A DNA stretch of 33,429 nt from CAYLJO01 sp964383905 (GCA_964383905.1 CAYLJO010000044.1:1-33429), one strand, 5' to 3'. Shown: positions 16,610 to 23,944, counted from the stretch's first letter. The notes: generated from the letters alone by a model not told the origin. A program made the numbers and translations.

Positions 16610-16846
16610 ATGTCAACCAGTAAGCTCGAATCTATCATGTCAGAAGTACGGCAGCTTTCGCCGGATGAGCAGTTGCAACTTATTAAGCGTGTGGCCGAGT
16701 TATTGGCGCATGATAAGCACGCGGTAGCAGAGGAGCGCGGACTGGTTTACGGCAAATACCGTGGCCCGGCTGGTAAGGAGACGACCGAGGAGGATTTTCG
16801 TCTAGCGGAGTGGCATCCGACAGAGAAAGAATTGAATGGCGCGTAA
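16610..16846 (+). CDS. VapB-like antitoxin (partner of broken VapC)
   Basis: 78 residues, starting 7 bases after GAGGG. The N-terminal helix pattern (LESIMSEVRQLSPDEQLQLIKRVAELL) is typical of small antitoxins placed before PIN-domain toxins, and the C-terminal EEDFRLAEWHPTEKEL resembles the toxin-binding tail. It ends 11 bases inside the start of the PIN gene, so the two were translated together. The antitoxin frame is intact although its toxin is interrupted. DNA-binding class (AbrB or other) is unclear. Confidence 0.72.
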   Translation: MSTSKLESIMSEVRQLSPDEQLQLIKRVAELLAHDKHAVAEERGLVYGKYRGPAGKETTEEDFRLAEWHPTEKELNGA

Positions 16847-17240
16847 ATACATCCTCGATACCCATGCTTTAATCTGGTATTTGGCAGGGAGCGCGAGACT
16901 GGGGGGCGCGGCAAAAGCGGTGATGGATGGTCCGGCGAGCGAAATGGTCTTGCCGTTAATTGCGCTTGCTGAGGCGGTGTACATCGTTGAGAAGGGATGA
17001 ACAAGCATTCCAAGTGTGACAGACCTCTTGAATGACCTCACCGGTGACGTTCGCATCGAAATCTACCCGCTGACGTTTGAAGTCTTGCAACAAAGCCTGA
17101 CCGCAGGAGTCGTGACTGAGATGCACGATCGGTTAATTGTGGGGACAGCCTTATATCTGGAAAGCTTAGGGCATGAGGTCTTTCTGTTGACTGTTGATGC
17201 GAATATTACCGCTTCAAAGCTCGCCGCTATCGTCTGGTAG
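16836..17240 (+). pseudogene. VapC PIN-domain toxin with one in-frame stop
   Basis: From ATG 16836 the frame encodes KYILDTHALIWYL (first catalytic Asp) and LIALAEAVYIVEKG (conserved Glu), hits TGA at 16998-17000, then continues in the same frame with EMHDRLIVGTALYL (third acidic residue) and FLLTVDANI (fourth) to a normal TAG at 17238. Everything is in register, so a single change, most simply CGA (Arg) to TGA, separates it from a complete 134-residue ribonuclease. The upstream antitoxin is intact. A sequencing error or readthrough would restore the gene; otherwise the toxin is inactive. Confidence 0.85.
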
Positions 17241-17308
17241 CAACCTCACTTGAATATTGTATGAGCAAACGAACCAAACTCGAACTGACATAGATTGGCA
17301 AGTAAAAG

Positions 17309-17345
17309 TGTCCTCTGCGGTTCAAACCGCCCTCCTCCATTCACT
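17309..17345 (+). repeat. C/T-rich repeat family 2, short copy
   Basis: GTGTCCTCTGCGGTTCAAA followed by CCGCCCTCCTCCATTCACTC, matching the end of the copy at 15583-15653. It lies between two convergent broken toxin-antitoxin genes. Confidence 0.65.
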
Positions 17346-17395
17346 CGGGCCTTGTCGGGCCAGCGGGGTGCGGTGATGCATTAACCGCCGCAGGT

Positions 17396-17643
17396 TCAGC
17401 CACGTTGAATCTCTCGCTTCAAGTCATCAAAGTCCACCACGAAAGCGTCTTCACCTTCGCGGGCCAGCGCCAGCAGAAAATCGGTGCGGTCAAGCCCGGC
17501 AATCTCGGCGGCTTTCTCCTGTGAGACTTCGCCGCGGCCGTACCAGTGAATCGCAGCCGCAAGTCGCGCGCAAACTCGTCGGGCGAGCGGCGCAACGCTG
17601 ATAAAACTTCTTCCGGCAGTTGTAGTGTTATTTCCATCATCAA
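17396..17643 (-). pseudogene. UPF0175 antitoxin broken by a frameshift
   Basis: From tandem ATG codons at 17643, behind AAAGGAG, the frame gives EITLQLPEEVLSALRRSPDEF and RDLRL, then loses sense. The family continues in another frame with AAIHWYGRGEVSQEKAAEIAGLDRTDFLLALAREG to a stop at 17396. The break is at a single GCGGCTG; a family-like RLAAAI would need GCGGCTGGCGGCTG. Loss of one 7-bp tandem copy explains the shift exactly (inference). UPF0175 proteins usually accompany PIN toxins; none is adjacent here. The foldback repeat starts only 8 bases upstream of the start codon. Confidence 0.8.
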
Positions 17644-17650
17644 CTCCTTT

Positions 17651-17760
17651 TATAGCGGTTTGCATGGGCGTGCGACGGTATTTCTCTGTGCCCCCTCTGT
17701 GCCCTCTGTGCCTCCGTGGTGAGCCTGTTGGTCGCAGTTGGGAAGTGGTCAGGAAACTCG
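17651..17760 (+). repeat. foldback repeat family 1, copy 8
   Basis: Left end TATAGCGGTTTGC and full centre CTCTGTG...CCTCCGTGGTGAG. TGCGAC (17671-17676) pairs with GTCGCA (17731-17736). The outer right end is degenerate. Confidence 0.75.
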
Positions 17761-17770
17761 TCGAGCCCCA

Positions 17771-17847
17771 TTTTGTTTGTTCTTTGTTTCCCCTGTCTTT
17801 CCTCTGTGTCCTCCGCGTCCTCTGCGGTTCAAGTTTTTGGTTGCGGC
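17771..17847 (+). repeat. C/T-rich repeat family 2, longest copy
   Basis: TTTTGTTTGTTCTTTG, CCCTGTCTTTCC, CTCTGTGTCCTCCGCGTCC, TCTGCGGTTCAAG and TTTTTGGTTGC. Nearly the same as the segment at 12986-13052. Confidence 0.8.
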
Positions 17848-17849
17848 TC

Positions 17850-17890
17850 AGTTGCACCGTGTCTCCGTGGTGAGACCCTGCGATCACTGA
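17850..17890 (+). repeat. family 1 remnant
   Basis: GTGTCTCCGTGGTGAGACC is the distal half of the family 1 centre, directly after a family 2 repeat. The stretch 17651-17890 is therefore a 1-2-1 composite. Confidence 0.6.
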
Positions 17891-17939
17891 CAACCGACCA
17901 ATAATAACGGTATTATGTAGCTCAAGGAGGATTGCTGTT

Positions 17940-18179
17940 ATGTCGGCCAATATCGAAGAGAAAGTCATTGAAAAGCTGTGCGTGTTGCCGCCCGAGCAGC
18001 AGCAAGAAGTCTTAGACTTTGTGGAAAATCTAGCCCGCGAGACAGCGCCGCGACGGAAGTCGATCTGGGAAAAGATTGACGCGCGTATCAAGCGTGTGCC
18101 GCCCGCCGCCTGGGACGCCTTGCCGGAAGACGGCTCGGAAAACGTTGACCATTACCTGTACGGAGCGCCTAAAAAATGA
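17940..18179 (+). CDS. DUF2281-like antitoxin
   Basis: 79 residues beginning 9 bases after a perfect AAGGAGG. The pattern IEEKVIEKLCVLPPEQQQEVLDFVENL is the standard start of small antitoxins that precede PIN toxins; the remainder (SIWEKIDARIKRVPPAAWDALPEDGSENVDHYLYG) is the likely toxin-binding arm. It overlaps the PIN gene by 4 bases (ATGA). TATTAT at 17911 could be the -10 box. The antitoxin looks intact whereas its toxin is cut short. Confidence 0.8.
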   Translation: MSANIEEKVIEKLCVLPPEQQQEVLDFVENLARETAPRRKSIWEKIDARIKRVPPAAWDALPEDGSENVDHYLYGAPKK

Positions 18180-18505
18180 AGGCCACCTTCGTCGATACCA
18201 ACTACTGGGTGGCCGTCATTAATCCGAAAGATCAATGGCACGAGCGGACTCAGGAGGCTCGCGGCAAGGTTGGGGCAGCGCATCTCGTGACCACCGAATC
18301 AGTTTTAATCGAGACGCTCAATTATTTCTCCGGGCTCCGGGAAGAGGCTCGCCTGGAAGCCGCGGGAGCGATCCACGATATTCTCGAAGACGAAGAGGTC
18401 GAGACGGTCCTGCACACGCATGAAGCTTTTCTTGACGGCCTCTCATTATACGAGGCGCGTTTGGACAAGGGCTACAGCCGGACGTGTCACTGCCCCTACA
18501 TCTAA
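18176..18505 (+). pseudogene. VapC/PIN-domain toxin, C-terminally truncated
   Basis: 109 residues. FVDTNYWVAVINPKDQWH supplies catalytic Asp7, and TTESVLIETLNYF the conserved Glu46. The frame follows a normal PIN protein to LYEARLDKGYS (residues 91-101), where the family has a TDC-type motif with the third Asp, but here it runs into RTCHCPYI and stops. The TDCISM segment and the final T-D/H-D strand are missing, so two of four metal ligands are absent and nuclease activity is unlikely. A rearrangement just after 18490 is the simplest cause; the neighbouring sequence is the tail of another gene in reverse. Confidence 0.78.
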
Positions 18506-19072
18506 TCTGCGCCCTTGTACCAATCTCCTGTGGTTTGATTTAGTCTGAATTGTAGATGTTTTCGAGGTTGCTGAGAACAGAGGTGCCGGAATTAACGTCA
18601 AGAAGACCTTCTCTTTCCCCAGCACATTCATGATGAAATGGTTTTGGGCCTCCACCTTCTTCCGGAACTCCTCAGGTGAATAGCAAGTAACATTAACTTC
18701 CCGCATAAACTTCTTCTCCAGTAGAGAAGGTTACGAAAGGTGATGAATTGTTACGAAATTTTTTATGGGAACGGGAATTTTGGGCCTAATTGTTGCATCC
18801 AGACGGCTTACTGGGGTGACGGCCATTTTATGTGTAACCCTACGGCCAGCGCATAGTAAGCAGTCGTGTGCCAGCGCCCATGTAGCCAGGAACATGTCGC
18901 CCATTCTCAGAGGCCGGCTCAGGTGATCTCAGGAACCTCAGGACCGAGGGAGGCTCCGGCGCCTCGTTGAACTGTTCTTCTAACACCTTTCAGGGTAAAA
19001 TCTCCCTCCTGCACGCCAGAGCTTTACAGCAATACCCCGACTCTCTTTTGCTGAAAGGTGAAAATCTAGCTT
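18506..19072. other. 567-bp region with a gene remnant, otherwise empty
   Basis: It contains the nucleotidyltransferase tail at 18593-18706 and a small CTTCTC/GAGAAG hairpin near 18713-18729. From 18730 to 19072 I see no gene, RNA or repeat; it presumably holds the promoter of the GH13 gene. Confidence 0.55.
18593..18706 (-). pseudogene. C-terminal remnant of a nucleotidyltransferase
   Basis: REVNVTCYSPEEFRKKV and NHFIMNVLGKEKVFL correspond to the last 40 or so residues of nucleotidyltransferase-domain proteins (the segment after the DxD core, where REVN-x-T-x-YSPEEF is typical). In-frame stops lie upstream, and the Gly-Ser/DxD catalytic region is absent. It points towards the truncated PIN gene, so a deletion or inversion joined two damaged genes here. 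Confidence 0.6.
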
Positions 19073-20848
19073 ATGCGAAATCTACTCAAGCGAAACCCCA
19101 TCGGTGCGCGCATCCTGACCTGTGCCGCCATCCTGCTGCTGCTCGTCAGCAGCGTCCCCGCCCCGTCGCAGCAGCAACGCCCAAAGGCATCTCAGCCGGA
19201 GAAGCATTCAAGCAGCAATCCCGACTGGTGGAGACATGCCATCCTCTACGAGATCTACCCACGCAGTTTTTACGACTCGAACCGCGACGGCATCGGCGAC
19301 CTCAACGGCATCACGGCGAAGCTCGACTACCTGCGCGACCTCGGCATTGACGCCATCTGGATCACCCCCTTCTACCCCTCGCCGCAGGTCGATTTCGGCT
19401 ATGACGTCAGCGACTACGAAGCGGTCGACCCGCAGTTCGGCACCCTCGCCGACTTTGACCGCCTGGTGCGCGAAGCGCACAAGCGGAACATCAAAATCGT
19501 CTGCGATTTCGTCATCAACCACACCTCCGATCAGCACCCGTTCTTCAAAGAATCACGCTCCTCGCGCGACAACCCGAAGCGCGACTGGTACGTCTGGCAC
19601 GACCCCAAACCCAACGGCGACCCGCCCAACAACTGGTCGTCGGCCTTCGGCCCGAAGGCCTGGACCTACGACCAAAAGACGAAACAGTACTACTACCACT
19701 TCTTCTACCCCGAACAGCCCGATCTGAACTGGCGCAACCCCGAGGTCGCGCGTGCGATGCTCAATTCGGTGCGCTTCTGGTTCAAGCGGGGCGTCGACGG
19801 CTTTCGTGTTGATGCGATTGATACCCTTTTTGAGGACCCGCAGTTTCGCGACAACCCCTTGACAAATAAGCTGCGCGGAGGCAGCACGACCGAGTACGAG
19901 CAGGAACACCGGTACAACCTCTTTCTGCCCGAAAATCATAGTGTCTTCAAACAACTGCGCGCCGTCGGCGAAGAGTTCGGCCCCGGCCGCGTCTTCATCG
20001 CCGAGACCTACCCGCCCAGGATCGAAGACCTGCTTTCCTACTACGGCACCCAGAATGACGAATTCAACATGCCCTTCAACTTCTTCCTCTTAACGCAGAG
20101 GAAGCTGGACGCCGCTGCTTTCCGCCGGGTCGTGGCCAGCACCGAGAGCGCCTTGCAGGGTCGCCCGACCAATTACGTCCTCAGCAATCACGACAACCCG
20201 CGCGCCTTCGATAAATTCGGCGACGGCCAGCACAATGACGAGATCGCCAAGCTCCTCGCCTTAATGCTGCTGACGCTGCGCGGCGCCCCCGTCTTTTACT
20301 ACGGCGAAGAGATCGGCATGAAGACGACTCCGCCCGAGCGCCTGGAAGACGTGCGTGACCCCGTCGGCAAAGTCTACTGGCCCGTCGACAAGGGGCGCGA
20401 CGGCGAGCGCACGCCGATGCAGTGGACAGGCGGGCGCAACGCCGGATTCTCCAACGCCGCGACCACCTGGCTGCCCGTCCCGCCGACCGCCACCACCCGC
20501 AACGTCGCGAGCGAGTCGAAAGACCCGAATTCCGTCCTCAGCTTCTACAAACAGGCCATCCATTTGCGCCGGCAGAGTCCCGCCCTGCTCGAAGGCGACT
20601 ACACGGCGATCGGCGAGGATCCAAACGTCTTTGCCTATCGCCGCCAGCAGGGCAGTCAGGCGATCATCGTCGCGCTCAACATGTCGGGCGAGCCGCAAAC
20701 CTGGCGATTGAATGCCGGCGACCTGGGCGGCGCATCACGACTCAAGGTCGCCATCGGCAACAGCCGCGCGCGCGGCACCACCGTCGACCCCGCGCAAATA
20801 GCGCTCGCGCCCTACGAGGCCCTCGCGCTCGAAGTCGTATCTCGGTAG
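19073..20848 (+). CDS. secreted GH13 alpha-glucosidase/alpha-amylase-family enzyme
   Basis: 591 residues. An N-terminal signal or anchor (about 13-32, ILTCAAILLLLVSSVPA) precedes a GH13 (beta/alpha)8 barrel. Region I is DFVINH (145-150); region II GFRVDAID gives nucleophile Asp247; region III VFIAET gives acid/base Glu311; region IV SNHDN gives Asp374. DSNRDGIGDL (68-77) is the oligoglucosidase-type calcium loop and QPDLNW (215-220) is typical of alpha-glucosidase and oligo-1,6-glucosidase branches. A C-terminal beta domain completes the usual length. Expected to hydrolyse or transfer alpha-linked glucose in the periplasm or outside. Confidence 0.92.
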   Translation: MRNLLKRNPIGARILTCAAILLLLVSSVPAPSQQQRPKASQPEKHSSSNPDWWRHAILYEIYPRSFYDSNRDGIGDLNGITAKLDYLRDLGIDAIWITPFYPSPQVDFGYDVSDYEAVDPQFGTLADFDRLVREAHKRNIKIVCDFVINHTSDQHPFFKESRSSRDNPKRDWYVWHDPKPNGDPPNNWSSAFGPKAWTYDQKTKQYYYHFFYPEQPDLNWRNPEVARAMLNSVRFWFKRGVDGFRVDAIDTLFEDPQFRDNPLTNKLRGGSTTEYEQEHRYNLFLPENHSVFKQLRAVGEEFGPGRVFIAETYPPRIEDLLSYYGTQNDEFNMPFNFFLLTQRKLDAAAFRRVVASTESALQGRPTNYVLSNHDNPRAFDKFGDGQHNDEIAKLLALMLLTLRGAPVFYYGEEIGMKTTPPERLEDVRDPVGKVYWPVDKGRDGERTPMQWTGGRNAGFSNAATTWLPVPPTATTRNVASESKDPNSVLSFYKQAIHLRRQSPALLEGDYTAIGEDPNVFAYRRQQGSQAIIVALNMSGEPQTWRLNAGDLGGASRLKVAIGNSRARGTTVDPAQIALAPYEALALEVVSR

Positions 20849-20861
20849 GTCAGGAGGCCGG

Positions 20862-20889
20862 ATCTTGCGCCCCGTCAGGGGCGCAAGAT
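20862..20889 (+). terminator. strong hairpin after the GH13 gene
   Basis: ATCTTGCGCCCC and GGGGCGCAAGAT form a perfect 12-bp stem with a GTCA loop, 13 bases after the stop codon. No T-run follows, so it may act as a weak terminator or mRNA-stabilising structure. Confidence 0.65.
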
Positions 20890-20913
20890 TATAACCAAGT
20901 GCGTCAGCACCGG

Positions 20914-21011
20914 GACTTGCAATAGGGTATCACCTGTCTTCTCTGTGCCCCCTCTGTGCCCTCTGTGTCTCCGTGGTGAGGCCCTGCTTACATCCATTCA
21001 CAACTTGCTAC
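20914..21011 (+). repeat. foldback repeat family 1, copy 9
   Basis: GACTTGCAATAGGGTATCACC...CATTCACAACTTGCTA with an intact centre (TCTCTGTGCCCCCTCTGTG). Both ends are eroded and no inner pairing remains. Confidence 0.75.
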
Positions 21012-21143
21012 ATTGCGCTCAATCGAAAACCGCTCTACCAATTTATCGGGATAGATGTTTACGATCCTCTGCGCTGTCATATATTTCTTCGGGCCGGGCG
21101 ACTAATTGGTTGAACACGGGTTCGAACGGTGAGAGCGGAGCTG

Positions 21144-21971
21144 ATGGACATTTCAGATATCAAAGCTTCCCTGGAGAAGTACCATCGCTCGAGCTACAGC
21201 TGGGCCTTGAGTTGCTGCCGGCGCGACCCCATTGAGGCGGAAGAAGTTCTCCAGACCGTTTATCTCAAGATCCTTGAGGGCAAAGCACGCTTCCGCGCCG
21301 AAGCGACCTTCAAGACCTGGCTCTTTGCCGTGATTCGGAAGACGGCCGCCGACCGGCGGCGACGGAATCGACTGCGCAAGCTGAAACTGCTCCAGAGCGT
21401 GGAGCGCGCCGCGATGCCGATCTCTCGCCAGGAGGGGCCCGAGGACTCTTTTCACCGTTCGGAAACTCAAAGCCTGTTTCGGCGCAGGCTGTTTCGTGAG
21501 ATGAGGCAGGAGGATGAGCGCGCCGCGCCACCCTTTGTGAGGGATTGGGAGGTCGCCCGGTCTCAAACGGGTAAGCTCCGCTCCCACCACTACCTCCTTC
21601 GATTCGCCGCCGCAGCCGGGATGCTCTGCGCGGCTGCACTAACCGCGTTTATCCTCTTGCGGGAAAACCCCGGGCATCGAATTGAGCCGCCCGCGGTCGC
21701 CTCTGAGCCGTTATTGGTTTCTGACTTGACGGCAAAGCAACCGGCACGCGCAGACTCTGCGCCGGTCTCCCCCATCAAAAAGTCATTGAAGCCCGTTCGC
21801 CGACCGCGCGTTGCGGGCGGAAGAGAGCGCGCCAGTTTTCCCATTTCCATGTGGCAGTCTCCGACGGCCTCGCTCTTGAGCTCAGTTAGCGAAGAGATCC
21901 TGAAGACCGTCCCACGCCTGGACGAATCCTTGCAGGAAATGAGATCCGCCGCGCCAAATCGTTTAAACTGA
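21144..21971 (+). CDS. ECF sigma region 2 fused to an anti-sigma-like membrane protein
   Basis: 275 residues from ATG 21144 (a GTG at 21129 is possible). Residues about 10-80 are sigma-70 region 2 (DPIEAEEVLQTVYLKILEG, FKTWLFAVIRKTAADRRRR). No region 4 helix-turn-helix follows. At about 111-118 the sequence passes into FREMRQEDERAAPPFVRDW, the typical start of a separate small protein encoded next to such sigma factors; then comes one membrane helix (about 152-172) and a C-terminal ISMWQSPTASLL/ILKTVPRLDESL segment. I read this as an in-frame fusion of sigma and anti-sigma-like genes with loss of region 4. A ribosome site and ATG for the Spy-like gene follow 12 bases later. -35 recognition by this protein is not expected. 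Confidence 0.75.
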   Translation: MDISDIKASLEKYHRSSYSWALSCCRRDPIEAEEVLQTVYLKILEGKARFRAEATFKTWLFAVIRKTAADRRRRNRLRKLKLLQSVERAAMPISRQEGPEDSFHRSETQSLFRRRLFREMRQEDERAAPPFVRDWEVARSQTGKLRSHHYLLRFAAAAGMLCAAALTAFILLRENPGHRIEPPAVASEPLLVSDLTAKQPARADSAPVSPIKKSLKPVRRPRVAGGRERASFPISMWQSPTASLLSSVSEEILKTVPRLDESLQEMRSAAPNRLN

Positions 21972-21983
21972 ATGGAGGAACTC

Positions 21984-22412
21984 ATGAAACTAATACTTGG
22001 TCTGTTTTGCGCATGCTTGCTCCTGACCGCCTCTTCCGCTTCGGCGCAGCAGCCCGGGCCCGACCCGCTTGGTCAATACCTCTTTCCTCCCGATCTGGTC
22101 ATGCAGCACCAGCAGGAGATTGGCCTCACGGAGGAGCAGAAAATCTTCATCAAAGGGGAAGTACAAAGGGCGACCGCACGCTTCAACGAGTTACAGTGGC
22201 AGATCCAGGAAGAGATGGAGACGATGGTCTCATTGGTGAGGGAAGCGACCGTAGATGAGCAGCGGATGCTGGCCCAACTGGATAAGATCCTCAACGTCGA
22301 ACGGGAAATCAAGCGGACCCATCTGATGCTGGTGATCCGGATTAAAAACAGGTTGACGCCGGAGCAACAGGCCCGGCTGCAGGCCATCAAGAAGAATCCC
22401 GGTCAGAGATGA
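21984..22412 (+). CDS. periplasmic LTxxQ (Spy/CpxP-like) protein
   Basis: 142 residues. A signal peptide (about 1-21, SSASAQQ) is followed by a helical protein with two LTxxQ motifs (LTEEQ 48-52; LTPEQ 124-128) and long amphipathic helices between, the hallmark of Spy/CpxP periplasmic chaperones and metal or stress sensors. ATG 21984 is chosen because GGAGG lies 5 bases upstream and the signal peptide starts there. Its position just behind the sigma/anti-sigma fusion suggests it is part of an envelope-stress circuit and may be its output or periplasmic sensor. Confidence 0.8.
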   Translation: MKLILGLFCACLLLTASSASAQQPGPDPLGQYLFPPDLVMQHQQEIGLTEEQKIFIKGEVQRATARFNELQWQIQEEMETMVSLVREATVDEQRMLAQLDKILNVEREIKRTHLMLVIRIKNRLTPEQQARLQAIKKNPGQR

Positions 22413-22439
22413 ACCGGCGGATCGAAAGGAATCGCTCTC

Positions 22440-22545
22440 TATAGCCGATCGCAATTCGATGTAGGCTGTATTCTCTGTGCCCCCTCTGTGCTCTCTGCGC
22501 CTCTGTGGTGAGGCCCTGCGTTACATCCATTCGCAACTCTCTATA
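22440..22545 (+). repeat. foldback repeat family 1, copy 10
   Basis: A complete 106-bp copy, TATAGCCGATCGC to ...CGCAACTCTCTATA. GATGTA (22458-22463) pairs with TACATC (22522-22527), each 18 bases from its end. Confidence 0.88.
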
Positions 22546-22581
22546 GAATAGGTATCGCCTACTAACTGGTCCGGCCCCACC

Positions 22582-23883
22582 CTACCAGTCAATAACAAGG
22601 CGTGTATATTGCCTCTCGATCACCACTTGATCTGTTGACCGAGTGTCGCCGGTCTCCTTCGGATACGCCCTGATCCTCAAGCGGGCCTGGTCCGGAGGAC
22701 GGCCGGCAGCGTCCCAGCCCCTGACCTGCTCGATGAGGTGCCGAGCGAGGGCTTCGTCCGGGCCGTAGCTTCGCACAAACAACTCAAAAGGCGGCTCGTC
22801 TTTTACCCACTGCTGCCGCGGCCTCTGGTCAGGCGGGCGCATCCACACCGCCATGCTTCCTTCCCTGAGCAAGCCTCCCGTAGAGCAGTGCTTTCCCCAA
22901 AAGCCGAAGAGATAAGGCACAATGCCGCGCGTCGCCATCTCCCCTTCAGCCAACAGGCTGCACCCGAGGCCACCAAATTCAGGGTCCGGTCCGTGTAGCC
23001 CGAGCCACATGAAGAATCTTAACCCCATCTCCAGAGGCGTGACTTCAACCCCCGTCGGCAGGTCTCGGCCGGGGCCCGTGAGCAGCTTATATACTCCCTC
23101 GGCATCAATCACCCGATCATCATCACCCTTGAGATGAAGCTGAAGACCGGGCTCGGGGCCGAGCAGCACTCGGCGATCATCGCTGACGGTCATGGCGAAC
23201 GCCCCGCGCAACGGCATAAAGGCACAATCCTTTATCGAGATGCTCACCAGGCAGTCACCGGAGGGCTCGAAGGCGACGGTTTTTTGCAGCCCACCCTCTG
23301 TCACCGCCAAGGGCAGCAACAATCGTCCACCGGGTTTCAGTTGCTCACGCCACGCCGGAGTAATTTCCGCGGAGCCCACCGTCAGAATGATTCGGTCGTA
23401 AGGGGCAGCGTCCGCGTAGCCGTACCCGCCGTCCCGGCAAAGGACATCGACGTGGCCAAAGCCGGCCCCGGCGAGGCGCTCACGCGCCTGCTCCACGATC
23501 TCCTCGTCAATATCTATCGTCGTCACCCGACCAGTGTCGCCGACGATGTGCGCCATCACGGCGGCGTTGTAGCCCGTGCCCGCGCCGATCTCTAGGACGC
23601 GATGGCCGGGCCTGAGGTCGAGCTGTTCCAGCATGATGACCATCACGGCCGGCTGCGAGGAGGAGCTGATGCCTCTGTTCTCCTGTTGTTTGGTGACGAT
23701 CGCCTGGTCTGTGTAGACCTGTTGCACCGGCACACCGGGCAGAAACAGGTGGCGCGGGATCGCACGGAACGCAGCCTCGATACGCGGCGTGCGGAGGTGT
23801 CCGGCCTCCTTCAGTTGATCAATCAGCCCTTGGTGCAACACTGTCACATCACTACCGGAATCAACCGGAGAGGCTGCTCCCAT
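22582..23883 (-). CDS. protein-L-isoaspartate O-methyltransferase-like protein with long C-terminal extension
   Basis: 433 residues, about twice the usual PCMT length. The N-terminal domain (about 15-220) has the PCMT layout: IPRHLFLP, YTDQAI, GISSSSQP (71-78), SAM motif I VLEIGAGTGYNAA (96-108), RVTTIDIDEEIV and PYDRIILTVGSAEITPAW. This enzyme class repairs isoaspartyl damage using S-adenosylmethionine. Residues about 225-433 are an added domain I cannot name (LGLHGPDPEFGGLGCSL, YLFGFWGKHCSTGG, MRPPDQRPRQQW). Similar extended PCMT-like proteins modify ribosomal peptides, so a specialised substrate is possible, but no precursor peptide is seen nearby. Single-gene unit. Confidence 0.85.
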   Translation of the reverse strand: MGAASPVDSGSDVTVLHQGLIDQLKEAGHLRTPRIEAAFRAIPRHLFLPGVPVQQVYTDQAIVTKQQENRGISSSSQPAVMVIMLEQLDLRPGHRVLEIGAGTGYNAAVMAHIVGDTGRVTTIDIDEEIVEQARERLAGAGFGHVDVLCRDGGYGYADAAPYDRIILTVGSAEITPAWREQLKPGGRLLLPLAVTEGGLQKTVAFEPSGDCLVSISIKDCAFMPLRGAFAMTVSDDRRVLLGPEPGLQLHLKGDDDRVIDAEGVYKLLTGPGRDLPTGVEVTPLEMGLRFFMWLGLHGPDPEFGGLGCSLLAEGEMATRGIVPYLFGFWGKHCSTGGLLREGSMAVWMRPPDQRPRQQWVKDEPPFELFVRSYGPDEALARHLIEQVRGWDAAGRPPDQARLRIRAYPKETGDTRSTDQVVIERQYTRLVIDW

Positions 23884-23944
23884 ACATTATGTCCCCCCCT
23901 CGCCACCATACTACTTTCGGCAAGATTTAGCTCCTGCCTGACCT

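Noticed and set aside
16836..17240. TGA as selenocysteine
   Set aside because: No SECIS-like structure seen after the codon, and PIN toxins do not use selenocysteine; an Arg codon mutation is simpler.
15489..17890. Repeats considered as a CRISPR array
   Set aside because: Copies are hundreds to thousands of bases apart with genes between them, no regular spacers and no cas genes.
17396..18091. 231-codon minus-strand frame read as one protein
   Set aside because: Only its last part is UPF0175; the rest translates the repeats (QRTRRTQRKDRG-type peptides) and overlaps a real antitoxin gene on the other strand.
18713..18729. CTTCTC-CAGTA-GAGAAG hairpin
   Set aside because: Only 6 bp, no T-run and no gene that it would clearly terminate.
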